Shown piece by piece: positions 54,677 through 63,012 of a DNA stretch of 64,000 nucleotides (its first letter is position 1; every line of letters begins with the position of its first letter). A model generated the notes under the pieces. That model saw only the letters and a list, made by a program, of their open reading frames with translations, was not told the origin of the DNA and made no database searches. Source of the stretch: Shewanella sp. ANA-3 (GTDB lineage Bacteria > Pseudomonadota > Gammaproteobacteria > Enterobacterales > Shewanellaceae); assembly GCF_000203935.1 (NCBI RefSeq), contig NC_008577.1:124001-188000 (forward strand), written 5' to 3'. The translations under genes were made by a program, and so were the position numbers.

Positions 54677-55900
54677 ATGCCAGCATTTGAATATAAGGCG
54701 CTGGACGCCAAGGGAAAACAGCTAAAAGGGGTGATTGAGGCGGATACCGCCAGACATGCCCGTAGTCAGCTGCGTGACCAACGCATGATGCCGCTGGAGA
54801 TTTTGCCAGTCACCGAAAAGGAAGCCAAGTCAAAAGGCACCGGATTCTCGCCCTTTAAGCGCGGGATTTCGGTGGCGGAATTAGCGTTGATCACCCGTCA
54901 AATCGCCACGCTAGTTGCGGCGGGCTTACCGATTGAGGAGTGTCTCAAGGCGGTGGGGCAGCAATGTGAGAAGGCGCGTCTCGCCAGCATGATCATGGCG
55001 GTGCGTTCCCGCGTGGTGGAAGGCTATAGTCTGGCCGACTCTCTTGCCGAATTTCCGCATATTTTCGATGACTTGTACCGCGCCATGGTGGCCTCGGGTG
55101 AAAAATCCGGCCACTTAGAAGTGGTGCTGAACCGCTTAGCCGATTACACCGAGCGCCGCCAGCAGCTGAAGTCCAAACTGCAACAGGCGATGATTTACCC
55201 CATTATGCTGACGATAGTCGCCATTGGGGTGGTATCAGTGTTATTGGCCGCCGTGGTGCCAAAAGTGGTTGGCCAATTTGAGCATATGGGCGCCGAGTTA
55301 CCCGCTACAACCCGCTTCTTAATTGCCGCCTCAGACTTTGTCCAACACTATGGTCTGTTTGTTATCTTGGCTATCGGTATTTTGCTGGTGGTGTTCCAGC
55401 GTCTACTTAAGTCACCGATTTTCAAGATGAAATACCATACGTTTTTGCTAAAAATGCCGGTGATTGGCCGAGTGAGTAAAGGACTCAATACCGCGCGGTT
55501 TGCGCGAACCTTGAGTATTTTATCCGCCAGTTCAGTACCTTTGTTAGATGGGATGCGCATTGCCAGCGAAGTATTGCAAAATGTGCGGGTGCGAGCGGCG
55601 GTGGATGATGCCACGGCGCGCGTACGGGAAGGAACTAGCCTAGGTGCAGCGTTGACTAACACTAAGCTATTCCCTGCGATGATGTTATATATGATCGCCT
55701 CGGGGGAGAAGAGTGGTCAGCTCGAGGAAATGCTTGAGCGTGCTGCGGATAACCAAGATAGGGAATTTGAGAGTAATGTTACACTGGCGCTGGGTGTGTT
55801 CGAGCCCATGTTGGTGGTGAGCATGGCGGGGGTTGTACTCTTTATCGTGATGGCCATTCTGCAACCTATTTTGGCACTGAACAATTTGATTAGTGGCTAG
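54677..55900 (+). CDS. gspF: Type II secretion inner-membrane protein GspF
   Basis: The 407-residue platform protein is made of two related cytoplasmic helical domains (about 70-190 and 275-390), each followed by membrane helices. It begins MPAFEYKALDAKGKQLKGVIEAD, typical of GspF/PilC. Both repeats show the conserved ASGEKSG motif (near 138 and 340). It starts 4 nt after gspE and interacts with GspE and GspL. Confidence 0.95.
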   Translation: MPAFEYKALDAKGKQLKGVIEADTARHARSQLRDQRMMPLEILPVTEKEAKSKGTGFSPFKRGISVAELALITRQIATLVAAGLPIEECLKAVGQQCEKARLASMIMAVRSRVVEGYSLADSLAEFPHIFDDLYRAMVASGEKSGHLEVVLNRLADYTERRQQLKSKLQQAMIYPIMLTIVAIGVVSVLLAAVVPKVVGQFEHMGAELPATTRFLIAASDFVQHYGLFVILAIGILLVVFQRLLKSPIFKMKYHTFLLKMPVIGRVSKGLNTARFARTLSILSASSVPLLDGMRIASEVLQNVRVRAAVDDATARVREGTSLGAALTNTKLFPAMMLYMIASGEKSGQLEEMLERAADNQDREFESNVTLALGVFEPMLVVSMAGVVLFIVMAILQPILALNNLISG

Positions 55901-55969
55901 TTTTTAATTTATGGATTATTGCCTCTTTGGACTCAGAGATGGCGCAGGTTTTTCTAGGAGATGTAGTCG

Positions 55970-56404
55970 ATGCAAATGAACAAAAAGCACAAGGGTTTTA
56001 CCTTACTCGAAGTGATGGTGGTAATCGTTATCCTCGGTATTTTGGCGTCTATGGTGGTGCCAAACCTGATGGGCAACAAAGATAAAGCCGACCAACAGAA
56101 AGCGGTATCTGACATAGTGGCGCTCGAAAACGCCTTAGATATGTACAAGTTAGATAACGGTGTTTATCCAACGACTGAACAAGGTTTAGAAGCCTTAGTG
56201 CAAAAACCAACCATTTCACCTGAGCCACGTAACTACCGTGAAGAAGGCTATGTTAAGCGTTTGCCACAGGATCCATGGCGCAATAACTACTTACTGTTAA
56301 GCCCAGGCGAAAACAGCAAGTTAGATATCTTTAGTGCAGGCCCAGATGGTCAACCAGGTACCGAAGACGATATCGGTAACTGGAACTTACAGAACTTCCA
56401 ATAA
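55970..56404 (+). CDS. gspG: Major pseudopilin GspG
   Basis: GspG is the main subunit of the T2SS pseudopilus. The 144-residue prepilin has a short basic leader and the cleavage site KG|FTLLEVMVVIVILGILASMVVPNLMG. The prepilin peptidase that would process it is not in the window. The ATG at 55970 follows AGGAG; an ATG two codons later is possible. The C-terminal calcium site region GPDGQPGTEDDIGNW is typical. Confidence 0.96.
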   Translation: MQMNKKHKGFTLLEVMVVIVILGILASMVVPNLMGNKDKADQQKAVSDIVALENALDMYKLDNGVYPTTEQGLEALVQKPTISPEPRNYREEGYVKRLPQDPWRNNYLLLSPGENSKLDIFSAGPDGQPGTEDDIGNWNLQNFQ

Positions 56405-56405
56405 G

Positions 56406-56978
56406 ATGTTAACGCTGCGCCACGCCGGCTTCACCTTGATGGAGGTGATGCTGGTGATTTTGTTAATGGGACTCACCGCTGCAGCGGTGACTATGTCTAT
56501 TGGCAATTCAGGCTCACAACAGGCGCTGGAAAAAAATGCGCAGCAATTTATCGCCGCCACAGAGCTAGTGCTGGATGAAACCGTATTGAGCGGTCAATTT
56601 ATCGGTATCGTGGTGGAAAAGACCAGCTATCAGTTTGTTTATTATAAAGATGGTAAATGGAATCCATTGGAGAAGGACAGGATTCTGTCTGAAAAACAAA
56701 TGGAACCCGGCGTCGTGCTGAATCTGGTGCTCGACGGTTTACCTTTAGTGCAGGAGGATGAGAAGGACGAGTCGTGGTTCGACGAGCCCTTAATCGAGCC
56801 TTCTGCGGAAGATAAGAAAAAGCATCCAGAGCCGCAGATTTTGCTGTTTCCGAGTGGTGAAATGAGCGCCTTCGAACTGAGCTTTATGACCAAGACCGAC
56901 AAGGGGCCACTCGATGTATTAGTGGTGGGCGATGCCCTTGGCCGTTTAACCCTAGGGCGACCCGATGAAATACGCTAA
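56406..56978 (+). CDS. gspH: Minor pseudopilin GspH
   Basis: The 190-residue minor pseudopilin has a prepilin signal HAG|FTLMEVMLVILLMGLTAAAVTM. The start at 56406 is 1 nt after the gspG stop codon; the longer upstream frame lies inside gspG and is not used. The soluble domain is beta-rich, with the insert QEDEKDESWFDEPLIEPSAEDKKKHPEPQIL. It overlaps gspI by 14 nt. Confidence 0.92.
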   Translation: MLTLRHAGFTLMEVMLVILLMGLTAAAVTMSIGNSGSQQALEKNAQQFIAATELVLDETVLSGQFIGIVVEKTSYQFVYYKDGKWNPLEKDRILSEKQMEPGVVLNLVLDGLPLVQEDEKDESWFDEPLIEPSAEDKKKHPEPQILLFPSGEMSAFELSFMTKTDKGPLDVLVVGDALGRLTLGRPDEIR

Positions 56979-57333
56979 GGGTATGACCCTACTCGAAGTC
57001 ATTGTGGCCTTGGCGGTATTTGCCATCGCCGCCGTCTCTATCACCAAAAGCTTAGGTGAACAGATGGCGAATATGCCGATTCTGGAGTCACGCACTCTTG
57101 CCCAATGGGTGGCGGATAATCAAATGGTCGACGCCAGACTCGATCCGCAATTTCCCGAATTAGGCAAAAAAGAAGGGCAGGTAGAACTCGCGGGTAAGGA
57201 TTGGTACTGGCGTAAAGAAGTGGTGAAAACCACGGATGATAACTTTCGCATGATCCGCATTAGTGTCAGTGAAGATGAGCGTTATCAGCGTATTGCAGCA
57301 CAAGTGAGCAGTTATGTCCTTAAAACAAACTAA
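56965..57333 (+). CDS. gspI: Minor pseudopilin GspI
   Basis: The 122-residue minor pseudopilin has the signal KG|MTLLEVIVALAVFAIAAVSITK, in which Met replaces the usual Phe at position +1, as is common in GspI. It forms the pseudopilus tip with GspJ and GspK. It overlaps gspH by 14 nt and gspJ by 20 nt. Confidence 0.94.
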   Translation: MKYAKGMTLLEVIVALAVFAIAAVSITKSLGEQMANMPILESRTLAQWVADNQMVDARLDPQFPELGKKEGQVELAGKDWYWRKEVVKTTDDNFRMIRISVSEDERYQRIAAQVSSYVLKTN

Positions 57334-58081
57334 GGCTCATAAGGGATTTACCCTGCTGGAAATGCTGATCGCGATTGCGATTTTTGCCATGTTAGGTTTA
57401 GCCGCCAATGCGGTACTTAGCACTGTGCTGACCAACGATGAAGTGACCCGTAACTTCTCGGTGCGTTTAAAGGCATTGCAGCAGGGCTTTGGCGCGATTG
57501 AGCGCGACCTTGGGCAGATGGTGGCGCGGACACCCAGATTACTCGAAGGCGGCCGTGGTACCACAGTGTTCCAAACGGGTAACGATATTTTAGATTCGGA
57601 ATCAGAGGCCTTAGTGTTTTACCGCTTAGGCTGGCTCAACCCCGACGGCTTATTGCCCCGTGGCAGCATACAGTCGGTTGCCTACGTGGTACGCGAAGGA
57701 AAATTAGAGCGTTGGTACTTTCCGTATCCCGAGCCCGAATTTGGTGCCGAGCCAATGAAGACTGTGATTATCGACAAGGTGCTCTCGGTCGAGTATTCCT
57801 TCTTTATGGAGGACAAATGGGAGCGCAAGGTCGAGGCGACCAAGTTACCCAAAGCCATCGCAATGGAAATTGAGATTGAAGGCTTAGGCAAAATTCAACG
57901 TAAGTTTATGTTGCCCTTGGGCGCGGCGGCGCCAGAGAAATCCAATGATGAGGACAACAAGAACGACAACGCCGATGACAATAAAGACGACAACGGCGAC
58001 CAAGACAATAATGGCGATGGCTCGGGTAACGGAGAAGAAGACCCCGGCAAAGGTGACCCTGAAAATGAGGATGGCGCATGA
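57314..58081 (+). CDS. gspJ: Minor pseudopilin GspJ with an acidic Asp/Asn-rich tail
   Basis: The 255-residue minor pseudopilin has the signal KG|FTLLEMLIAIAIFAMLGLAANAVLS. The conserved GspJ core runs to about residue 205. The last 45 or so residues are almost only Asp, Asn, Glu, Gly and Lys and look disordered or calcium-binding; this tail is unusual for the family. The gene overlaps gspI at its start and gspK as ATGA at its end. Confidence 0.93.
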   Translation: MSLKQTKAHKGFTLLEMLIAIAIFAMLGLAANAVLSTVLTNDEVTRNFSVRLKALQQGFGAIERDLGQMVARTPRLLEGGRGTTVFQTGNDILDSESEALVFYRLGWLNPDGLLPRGSIQSVAYVVREGKLERWYFPYPEPEFGAEPMKTVIIDKVLSVEYSFFMEDKWERKVEATKLPKAIAMEIEIEGLGKIQRKFMLPLGAAAPEKSNDEDNKNDNADDNKDDNGDQDNNGDGSGNGEEDPGKGDPENEDGA

Positions 58082-59076
58082 TAAGGCGAAATCCTGCTAA
58101 ACAACGTGGCGTCGCGCTGATTGTGGTGTTGCTGATCGTGGCCATGGTGGTGATTATCGCCACCAATATTACCAGCCGAAATCAGTTGTCAATGCGCCGC
58201 ACCTTAAACTTAGCCCAGTACGATCAGGCCTATTGGTACGCAATTTCTGCCGAAGAGCTGGCGAAGAAGATCCTCAAGCAGGACTTGGACGATTCGGAAG
58301 GCCGTGTGCACAAGCAACAATATTGGGCCATGAGCGACGTGGTGTTTCCGGCGGAATATGGTGAGATTGCAGGCAAGATCACCGATATGCGTTCGTGTTT
58401 TAACTTAAATGCTTTGTCCGTCACCACAAAAGATGTGGAAAACGGTCAACCTAAATTGCCCTTAGCGGCAAAGCAATACAAAGCCTTATTAGTGAGTTTA
58501 GGGATGGATGATTTTACCGCAGATCATTTAACTCAAACCCTAAAGGATTATATCGACGAGGACACTGTCGCGAGCCCATATGGCGCCGAAGACGCCGAGT
58601 ACGAAGCGCGAAATGTGCCATATCGCGCCGCGAATACCCTGATGAATCACAGGAGTGAGCTGCGGGCGGTGATAGGTTACACCCAAGATATTTATTTGAA
58701 ATTATTGCCTTATATTTGCGTCATCCCAGGGAATGACAGACAACTGTTAAACGTGAACACCATTGATGTCGAGCAAGCGGCGCTGCTGGCGGCCATGCTG
58801 GATAATCAGATATCGGTTGGTGAGGCCGAAAGCATTATCAACCAACGCCCCGGCGATGGTTTTGCCAAGATCGATGATTTTTATGAATCCTCCTCGATGG
58901 GGTCGATTAAGTGGGAAGATGCGATGAAGTCCAGTTTTGTGGTGGACAGTCAGTACTTCCTCCTCGCCTCGGGCGCTAAGGTCGATAACGCCATTTTTAG
59001 GATGGAGAGTGTGCTCAAAAAGGGCAGCGGTAACAAAATGGATGTGCTCACCCGTCAGTTTGGTGGACAAAAATAA
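58078..59076 (+). CDS. gspK: Minor pseudopilin GspK
   Basis: GspK is the large minor pseudopilin that caps the pseudopilus tip. The 332-residue protein has the signal QRG|VALIVVLLIVAMVVIIATNI, lacking the usual Glu at position +5, as expected for GspK. Two alpha-helical domains follow, with conserved blocks CFNLNAL, LKDYIDEDTVASPYGAEDAEY and LLPYICVIPGNDRQLLNVNT. It starts inside the gspJ stop. Confidence 0.94.
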   Translation: MIRRNPAKQRGVALIVVLLIVAMVVIIATNITSRNQLSMRRTLNLAQYDQAYWYAISAEELAKKILKQDLDDSEGRVHKQQYWAMSDVVFPAEYGEIAGKITDMRSCFNLNALSVTTKDVENGQPKLPLAAKQYKALLVSLGMDDFTADHLTQTLKDYIDEDTVASPYGAEDAEYEARNVPYRAANTLMNHRSELRAVIGYTQDIYLKLLPYICVIPGNDRQLLNVNTIDVEQAALLAAMLDNQISVGEAESIINQRPGDGFAKIDDFYESSSMGSIKWEDAMKSSFVVDSQYFLLASGAKVDNAIFRMESVLKKGSGNKMDVLTRQFGGQK

Positions 59077-59124
59077 TAGCAAACAAGCTCAATCTTTTAA
59101 GATGGAAGCTGGTGGAGAAAAACT

Positions 59125-60312
59125 GTGAGTGAACGGCTATTTATTCGCTTAGGCAGAACCGCAGAGCAGGCATGCTCTTGGCTGGTTTGGTCCGAACAAG
59201 AACAAGAAATTATCGCCTCTGGTGAACTTGCCAACGCCCAAGGTTTATCAACCTTAACCGAGCGCGCGGGAAATCGGCCTATCGATGTATTGGTGCCAGC
59301 CTCCGCTATGACGCTCACCAGCGTGAATCTGCCCGAAAAAGGCCAACGCCAAGCCTTAAAAGCCCTGCCTTTTATGTTGGAAGAAACTATTGCCGACGAT
59401 GTGGATGCGATGCACTTTACCGTTGGCCCGCGCAATGGCGATGCCCTCAGTGTGGTGGCCGTTGCCCATGAGCAAATGCAAACTTGGCTCAGCTGTTTGG
59501 CCGAAGCGGGTTTAAAAGTGAAGCGTATCGTGCCTGATTGCCTCGCCTTGCCATTGCAGGAATGCCAATGGGCGGCCATGCGTTTCGGTAACGAGTTATT
59601 ACTGCGTACAGGATTAGGGACTGGCCACAGTCTGCCTTTACCTTGGCTGCCAGTCGCGATGAAGCAACTGACGGCGCAGGCCGACGAAGTGTCGGTCGCC
59701 AGTTACACTGAGATGGAGCTGGACGGCGTTGAACTTAAGCCACAGCCGCTCGATTTACCTATGTTGGTACTGGCGCGTGGCATTTTACATGCGCCCATCA
59801 ACTTACTCACGGGTGTGTATACGCCGAAGCGCGAATACAGTAAGCATCTGTTGCAGTGGAAAAATGCCGCAATCGTGTTAGGTGTTGCCATTGTCTTGTC
59901 CTTAGTGAATAAGGGCTTAACCATTCATCAGGTGAATGGTCAGATTGCCGATTTGAAGGCGCAGAGTGAGGCCATTTATCAACAAGTGGTGCCGGGGAAT
60001 TCACGCATTGTGAATTTACGTTCGCAGATGGAAAGCCAATTACGAGCACTCCAAGGGCAAGGCAGTGGTGCTGAGTTTTTTGCGATGCTCGATGGTTTAC
60101 AGGACGCCTTTAAACAAGTGCCCGAGCTGAAACCAAACACCCTAAGATTTGAGAGCGCACGTAATGAAATCCGTATGCAAGTCACGGCTAAGAATTACGC
60201 GCAAATTGAGAAGTTTAAAGAAATAGTCGGCCGTCGCTTCCAAATGGACGGCGGTACGATGAACAGCGGTGAAGATCAGGTCACCAGCACCTTAACCTTG
60301 AGGAGCAAATAA
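59125..60312 (+). CDS. gspL: Type II secretion protein GspL
   Basis: The 395-residue bitopic protein recruits GspE. A cytoplasmic actin-like domain (about 1-235) contains LVPASAMTLTSVNLPEKGQRQALKALPFMLEE. One membrane helix (about 245-262) and a periplasmic ferredoxin-like domain follow. The start is GTG 59125 with GGTGGAG upstream; a 48-nt gap separates it from gspK. Confidence 0.93.
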   Translation: MSERLFIRLGRTAEQACSWLVWSEQEQEIIASGELANAQGLSTLTERAGNRPIDVLVPASAMTLTSVNLPEKGQRQALKALPFMLEETIADDVDAMHFTVGPRNGDALSVVAVAHEQMQTWLSCLAEAGLKVKRIVPDCLALPLQECQWAAMRFGNELLLRTGLGTGHSLPLPWLPVAMKQLTAQADEVSVASYTEMELDGVELKPQPLDLPMLVLARGILHAPINLLTGVYTPKREYSKHLLQWKNAAIVLGVAIVLSLVNKGLTIHQVNGQIADLKAQSEAIYQQVVPGNSRIVNLRSQMESQLRALQGQGSGAEFFAMLDGLQDAFKQVPELKPNTLRFESARNEIRMQVTAKNYAQIEKFKEIVGRRFQMDGGTMNSGEDQVTSTLTLRSK

Positions 60313-60313
60313 G

Positions 60314-60790
60314 ATGGATAATTTGCGGACTTGGTGGCAAGGGCTTGCATCGCGCGAGCAGCAAATCGTCGGCTTCGGCGCCGTTTTCTTAGTGATCGGC
60401 GTGTTTTACTGGGGCATCTGGACACCCATTGCCAATGCCGAAGCCAATGCACTGCGCAACTTAACGGCGCAGCAGCAGACTCTGACCTATGTAAAGCAAA
60501 CGGCAAATAAAATCGCTGGCTTAAAACAAAGCGGCGCTAAGCCGACAATGTCAGGCAGCTTAAGCTCGGTCGTTAACCAAACGGCGGGCACTTACGGATT
60601 AGTGATCACTCGCATGCAGCCCCAGGGCGATAAAATACAAGTGTGGATGGATGATGTGCCATTCGATGCCTTACTGAATTATTTGAGTGACTTAGTGCAG
60701 AAAAAAGGCCTATCACTTGAGAGTGTTGATTTGGCAGAGGCCGACGCGCCTGGCTATGTCAAAGTAAGACGTATCCAACTAGCGCAATAG
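60314..60790 (+). CDS. gspM: Type II secretion protein GspM
   Basis: The 158-residue protein has one membrane helix (about 20-37) and a periplasmic ferredoxin-like domain that pairs with GspL. It starts 1 nt after gspL with GAGGAG upstream. The opening LRTWWQGLASREQQIV is typical of the family. Confidence 0.93.
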   Translation: MDNLRTWWQGLASREQQIVGFGAVFLVIGVFYWGIWTPIANAEANALRNLTAQQQTLTYVKQTANKIAGLKQSGAKPTMSGSLSSVVNQTAGTYGLVITRMQPQGDKIQVWMDDVPFDALLNYLSDLVQKKGLSLESVDLAEADAPGYVKVRRIQLAQ

Positions 60791-60804
60791 GTTAAGGTGT
60801 AGCT

Positions 60805-61566
60805 GTGAGTTTGATAAAAAAAATCATTATAGGTGTACTGGTTTATTTAGTGTTTTTGCTGGCGTTATTTCCCGCCAGTGTCGCTGTGCGCCTCGCACCA
60901 CTGCCTGCAAACGTAGGGATTTCTGGGGTGAGCGGCAGTATTTGGTCTGGCAGCATCGAAACCTTAAATTTGCAGCAACGCCAATTGGAACAAGTTCGCT
61001 GGGAGCTGAGCCCTTGGGCGTTGTTTTTGGGTAAAGTGAAGCTGGATTTTCAAGTGGGTAGCCGTGCAACCCCAGTGAGTGCCAAAGGGTTAATCACTTG
61101 GTCTATGGGCGGTATCAGCGCTCAAGGATTGCGTTTTGAGGCGCCCGATAGTTTCTTGATTGGCAATGCTAAACTGCCCTTTAGAACCGAAATTAACGGT
61201 GAAGTCAGCCTGCTGGTCGAAACCCTAGAACAAGGTAAACCTTGGTGCGAGCAGCTATCGGGCAAGTTGTTTTTAAATCAAACCAATGTGAAGAACCAAT
61301 TCGGTAATTATCCACTGGGTAATATCGAGTTGGGGCTAAGTTGTGTTGAGGGTAAAGCCCAGCTCGCCACCGATGAGAGCAAAAACCAGTTGGGGATTAT
61401 CGGCACGCTGCAGCTAGATGAAGGCAATATGGTTAAGGTTGCCGCTAAGATTAAAGAAACCAACGAACAGCCAGAAGATATGCGTAAATCCCTCGGGATG
61501 CTCGGCAAGCGTGGCAGCGATGGTTACTTCCCTGTGGTTTATCAGGGGCGTATTCCTGGGCTCTAA
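60805..61566 (+). CDS. gspN: Type II secretion protein GspN
   Basis: The 253-residue protein has one N-terminal membrane helix (about 6-27) and a beta-rich periplasmic part with conserved GVSGSIWSGSIETL and VRWELSPWALFLGKVKLDF. GspN is present in only some T2SS operons and is often dispensable. The start is GTG 60805 with AAGGTG upstream. It is the last gene before a strong terminator. No gspO prepilin peptidase or gspAB is in the window. Confidence 0.92.
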   Translation: MSLIKKIIIGVLVYLVFLLALFPASVAVRLAPLPANVGISGVSGSIWSGSIETLNLQQRQLEQVRWELSPWALFLGKVKLDFQVGSRATPVSAKGLITWSMGGISAQGLRFEAPDSFLIGNAKLPFRTEINGEVSLLVETLEQGKPWCEQLSGKLFLNQTNVKNQFGNYPLGNIELGLSCVEGKAQLATDESKNQLGIIGTLQLDEGNMVKVAAKIKETNEQPEDMRKSLGMLGKRGSDGYFPVVYQGRIPGL

Positions 61567-61594
61567 TCTTCAGTAAGTTTGTGATTGATTCGAT

Positions 61595-61624
61595 AAAGGC
61601 ACCTTAGGGTGCCTTTTGTTTTTA
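61595..61624 (+). terminator. Terminator of the gspC-N operon
   Basis: AAAGGCACC, 4-nt loop, GGTGCCTTTT followed by GTTTTT, 28 nt after the stop of gspN. Confidence 0.9.
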
Positions 61625-61629
61625 AAGGA

Positions 61630-62292
61630 TTAACCCGCTAGATCGGCAAACAGCAGGCGATAGTCGCTAATGGCCGGAAAATCATTGAAGGTTTTGGTCG
61701 GTTTCTGGCTATCGGGATTGCAGATCCCGAGCTGATGACCTACGCCCGCTAAGCGCGCTGCATTCAAAATAGGCTCGCTATCATCGATAAACAGGCAGCG
61801 CTCAGGCACTAGGGCGAATTTTTCAAATAGCGTTTGCCAAAATTGTGGGTGTTCCTTGGGATAACCTGTTTCATGGCTCGAAATCATCGCATCTAAGCCG
61901 CTTGCCAGTTCAGTGTGCTCCAGCTTAAGCGTAAGACTCTTAGGGTGGGCATTGGTGACTAAGATGCGTTTTTTACCCGCGGCGGCAAGGGCATCGAGAA
62001 ATGGCATGCTGTCTTGGCGCAGCTGAATACGGTCAACTAAGTTACGGTGAAGCCCCATAATGTCGAGTTGTAACTCGGATTGCCAATAATCGAGGCAATA
62101 CCAGTCGAGCGTGCCCGCGACTCTGCCGTAGGCTTCTTCTACCAGTTGTTGTGCCTGGCTCTGGCTTAATCCCCGTTGCTTGCTCAGCTCCTGCGGTACC
62201 AGACTCAACCAAAAATGGTTATCAAAGTGCAGGTCGAGCAGGGTGCCATCCATATCGAGCAGTACAGTATCAATCTTCTTCCAGTCAAACAT
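61630..62292 (-). CDS. yrfG: HAD-family GMP/IMP nucleotidase YrfG
   Basis: The 220-residue HAD hydrolase has motif I LLDMDGTLLDL near residue 10, motif II VTNAHP near 115, motif III lysine in GYPKEHPQFW near 148 and motif IV LFIDDSEPIL near 168. E. coli YrfG acts on GMP and IMP. The start at 62292 follows AGGAC; an ATG seven codons upstream is less likely. In E. coli yrfG is directly next to hslR and hslO; here the gsp operon lies between them. Confidence 0.9.
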   Translation of the reverse strand: MFDWKKIDTVLLDMDGTLLDLHFDNHFWLSLVPQELSKQRGLSQSQAQQLVEEAYGRVAGTLDWYCLDYWQSELQLDIMGLHRNLVDRIQLRQDSMPFLDALAAAGKKRILVTNAHPKSLTLKLEHTELASGLDAMISSHETGYPKEHPQFWQTLFEKFALVPERCLFIDDSEPILNAARLAGVGHQLGICNPDSQKPTKTFNDFPAISDYRLLFADLAG

Positions 62293-62397
62293 GGGATGTC
62301 CTGTGTGGTTCACTCGGCTCAGAATGAGGTTTACATTAGCCTATCTTGTCAGCATGACACTTTGTGCTAGGCTTGATTAATTCGTTTTTGTCTAAAA

Positions 62398-63012
62398 ATG
62401 AGACACTTGGATATGGATATCTGCTCATTTGCCTTACTTACCCAAGCCCCGAATATCACTAGTTTACAGCAAGAACTCACTTCTTTGTTGCAGCATGAGT
62501 GGTTGCCGCACATAAACCAGCGGGATTATCACGCGGGCTCGCAGGGTGGTTGGGATGTGTTGGCCCTACGCTGCGCCGAGGAATATCGAGTCGCGCACCC
62601 TATTTTGCAGGCCTTTTCAATTAGTGCCGCAACAGATTGGGATAACTTGCCCTCATTAGAATCGAGCCCCGTGCTGCTGCAGTTTATTCAATCCCTTGCT
62701 TGCTCGGTTAAATCGGTACGCTTAATGCGTTTACACGCTGGTGCTGAAATCAAACCCCATAGGGATCAAGGCTTATCCCTAGAGCAAGGCGAAGCAAGAT
62801 TGCATCTTCCCATTCAAACCCACGCCCAACTGCATTTTTATGTGGACGATAAGCGTGTGCCTATGCAGGCGGGGGAGCTGTGGTATATCAATGCCGACCA
62901 AACCCATTGGGTCGCGAACAAAGGTGTGGAGGCCAGAATCAATTTGGTGATCGACTGTGAAGTCAACTCGTGGTTAAAGGAGCTTATCCATGATGCCAAG
63001 ATCAAAGCCTGA
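62398..63012 (+). CDS. Aspartyl/asparaginyl beta-hydroxylase-family protein
   Basis: Probable iron- and 2-oxoglutarate-dependent oxygenase of 204 residues. The core AEIKPHRDQGLSLEQGEARLHLPIQT contains the first metal His and the 2-oxoglutarate-binding arginine. QTHWVANKGVEARINLVIDC holds the second metal His and closing strand. It is shorter than the animal enzyme and contains only the catalytic domain. The substrate is unknown: such bacterial proteins act on free or carrier-bound amino acids, peptides or proteins. It overlaps the next gene by 23 nt. Confidence 0.87.
   Translation: MRHLDMDICSFALLTQAPNITSLQQELTSLLQHEWLPHINQRDYHAGSQGGWDVLALRCAEEYRVAHPILQAFSISAATDWDNLPSLESSPVLLQFIQSLACSVKSVRLMRLHAGAEIKPHRDQGLSLEQGEARLHLPIQTHAQLHFYVDDKRVPMQAGELWYINADQTHWVANKGVEARINLVIDCEVNSWLKELIHDAKIKA

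Noticed and set aside
56334..56405. The longer upstream start for gspH
   Set aside because: It would lie inside the 3' end of gspG and add residues before the prepilin signal; ATG 56406 places the signal correctly.
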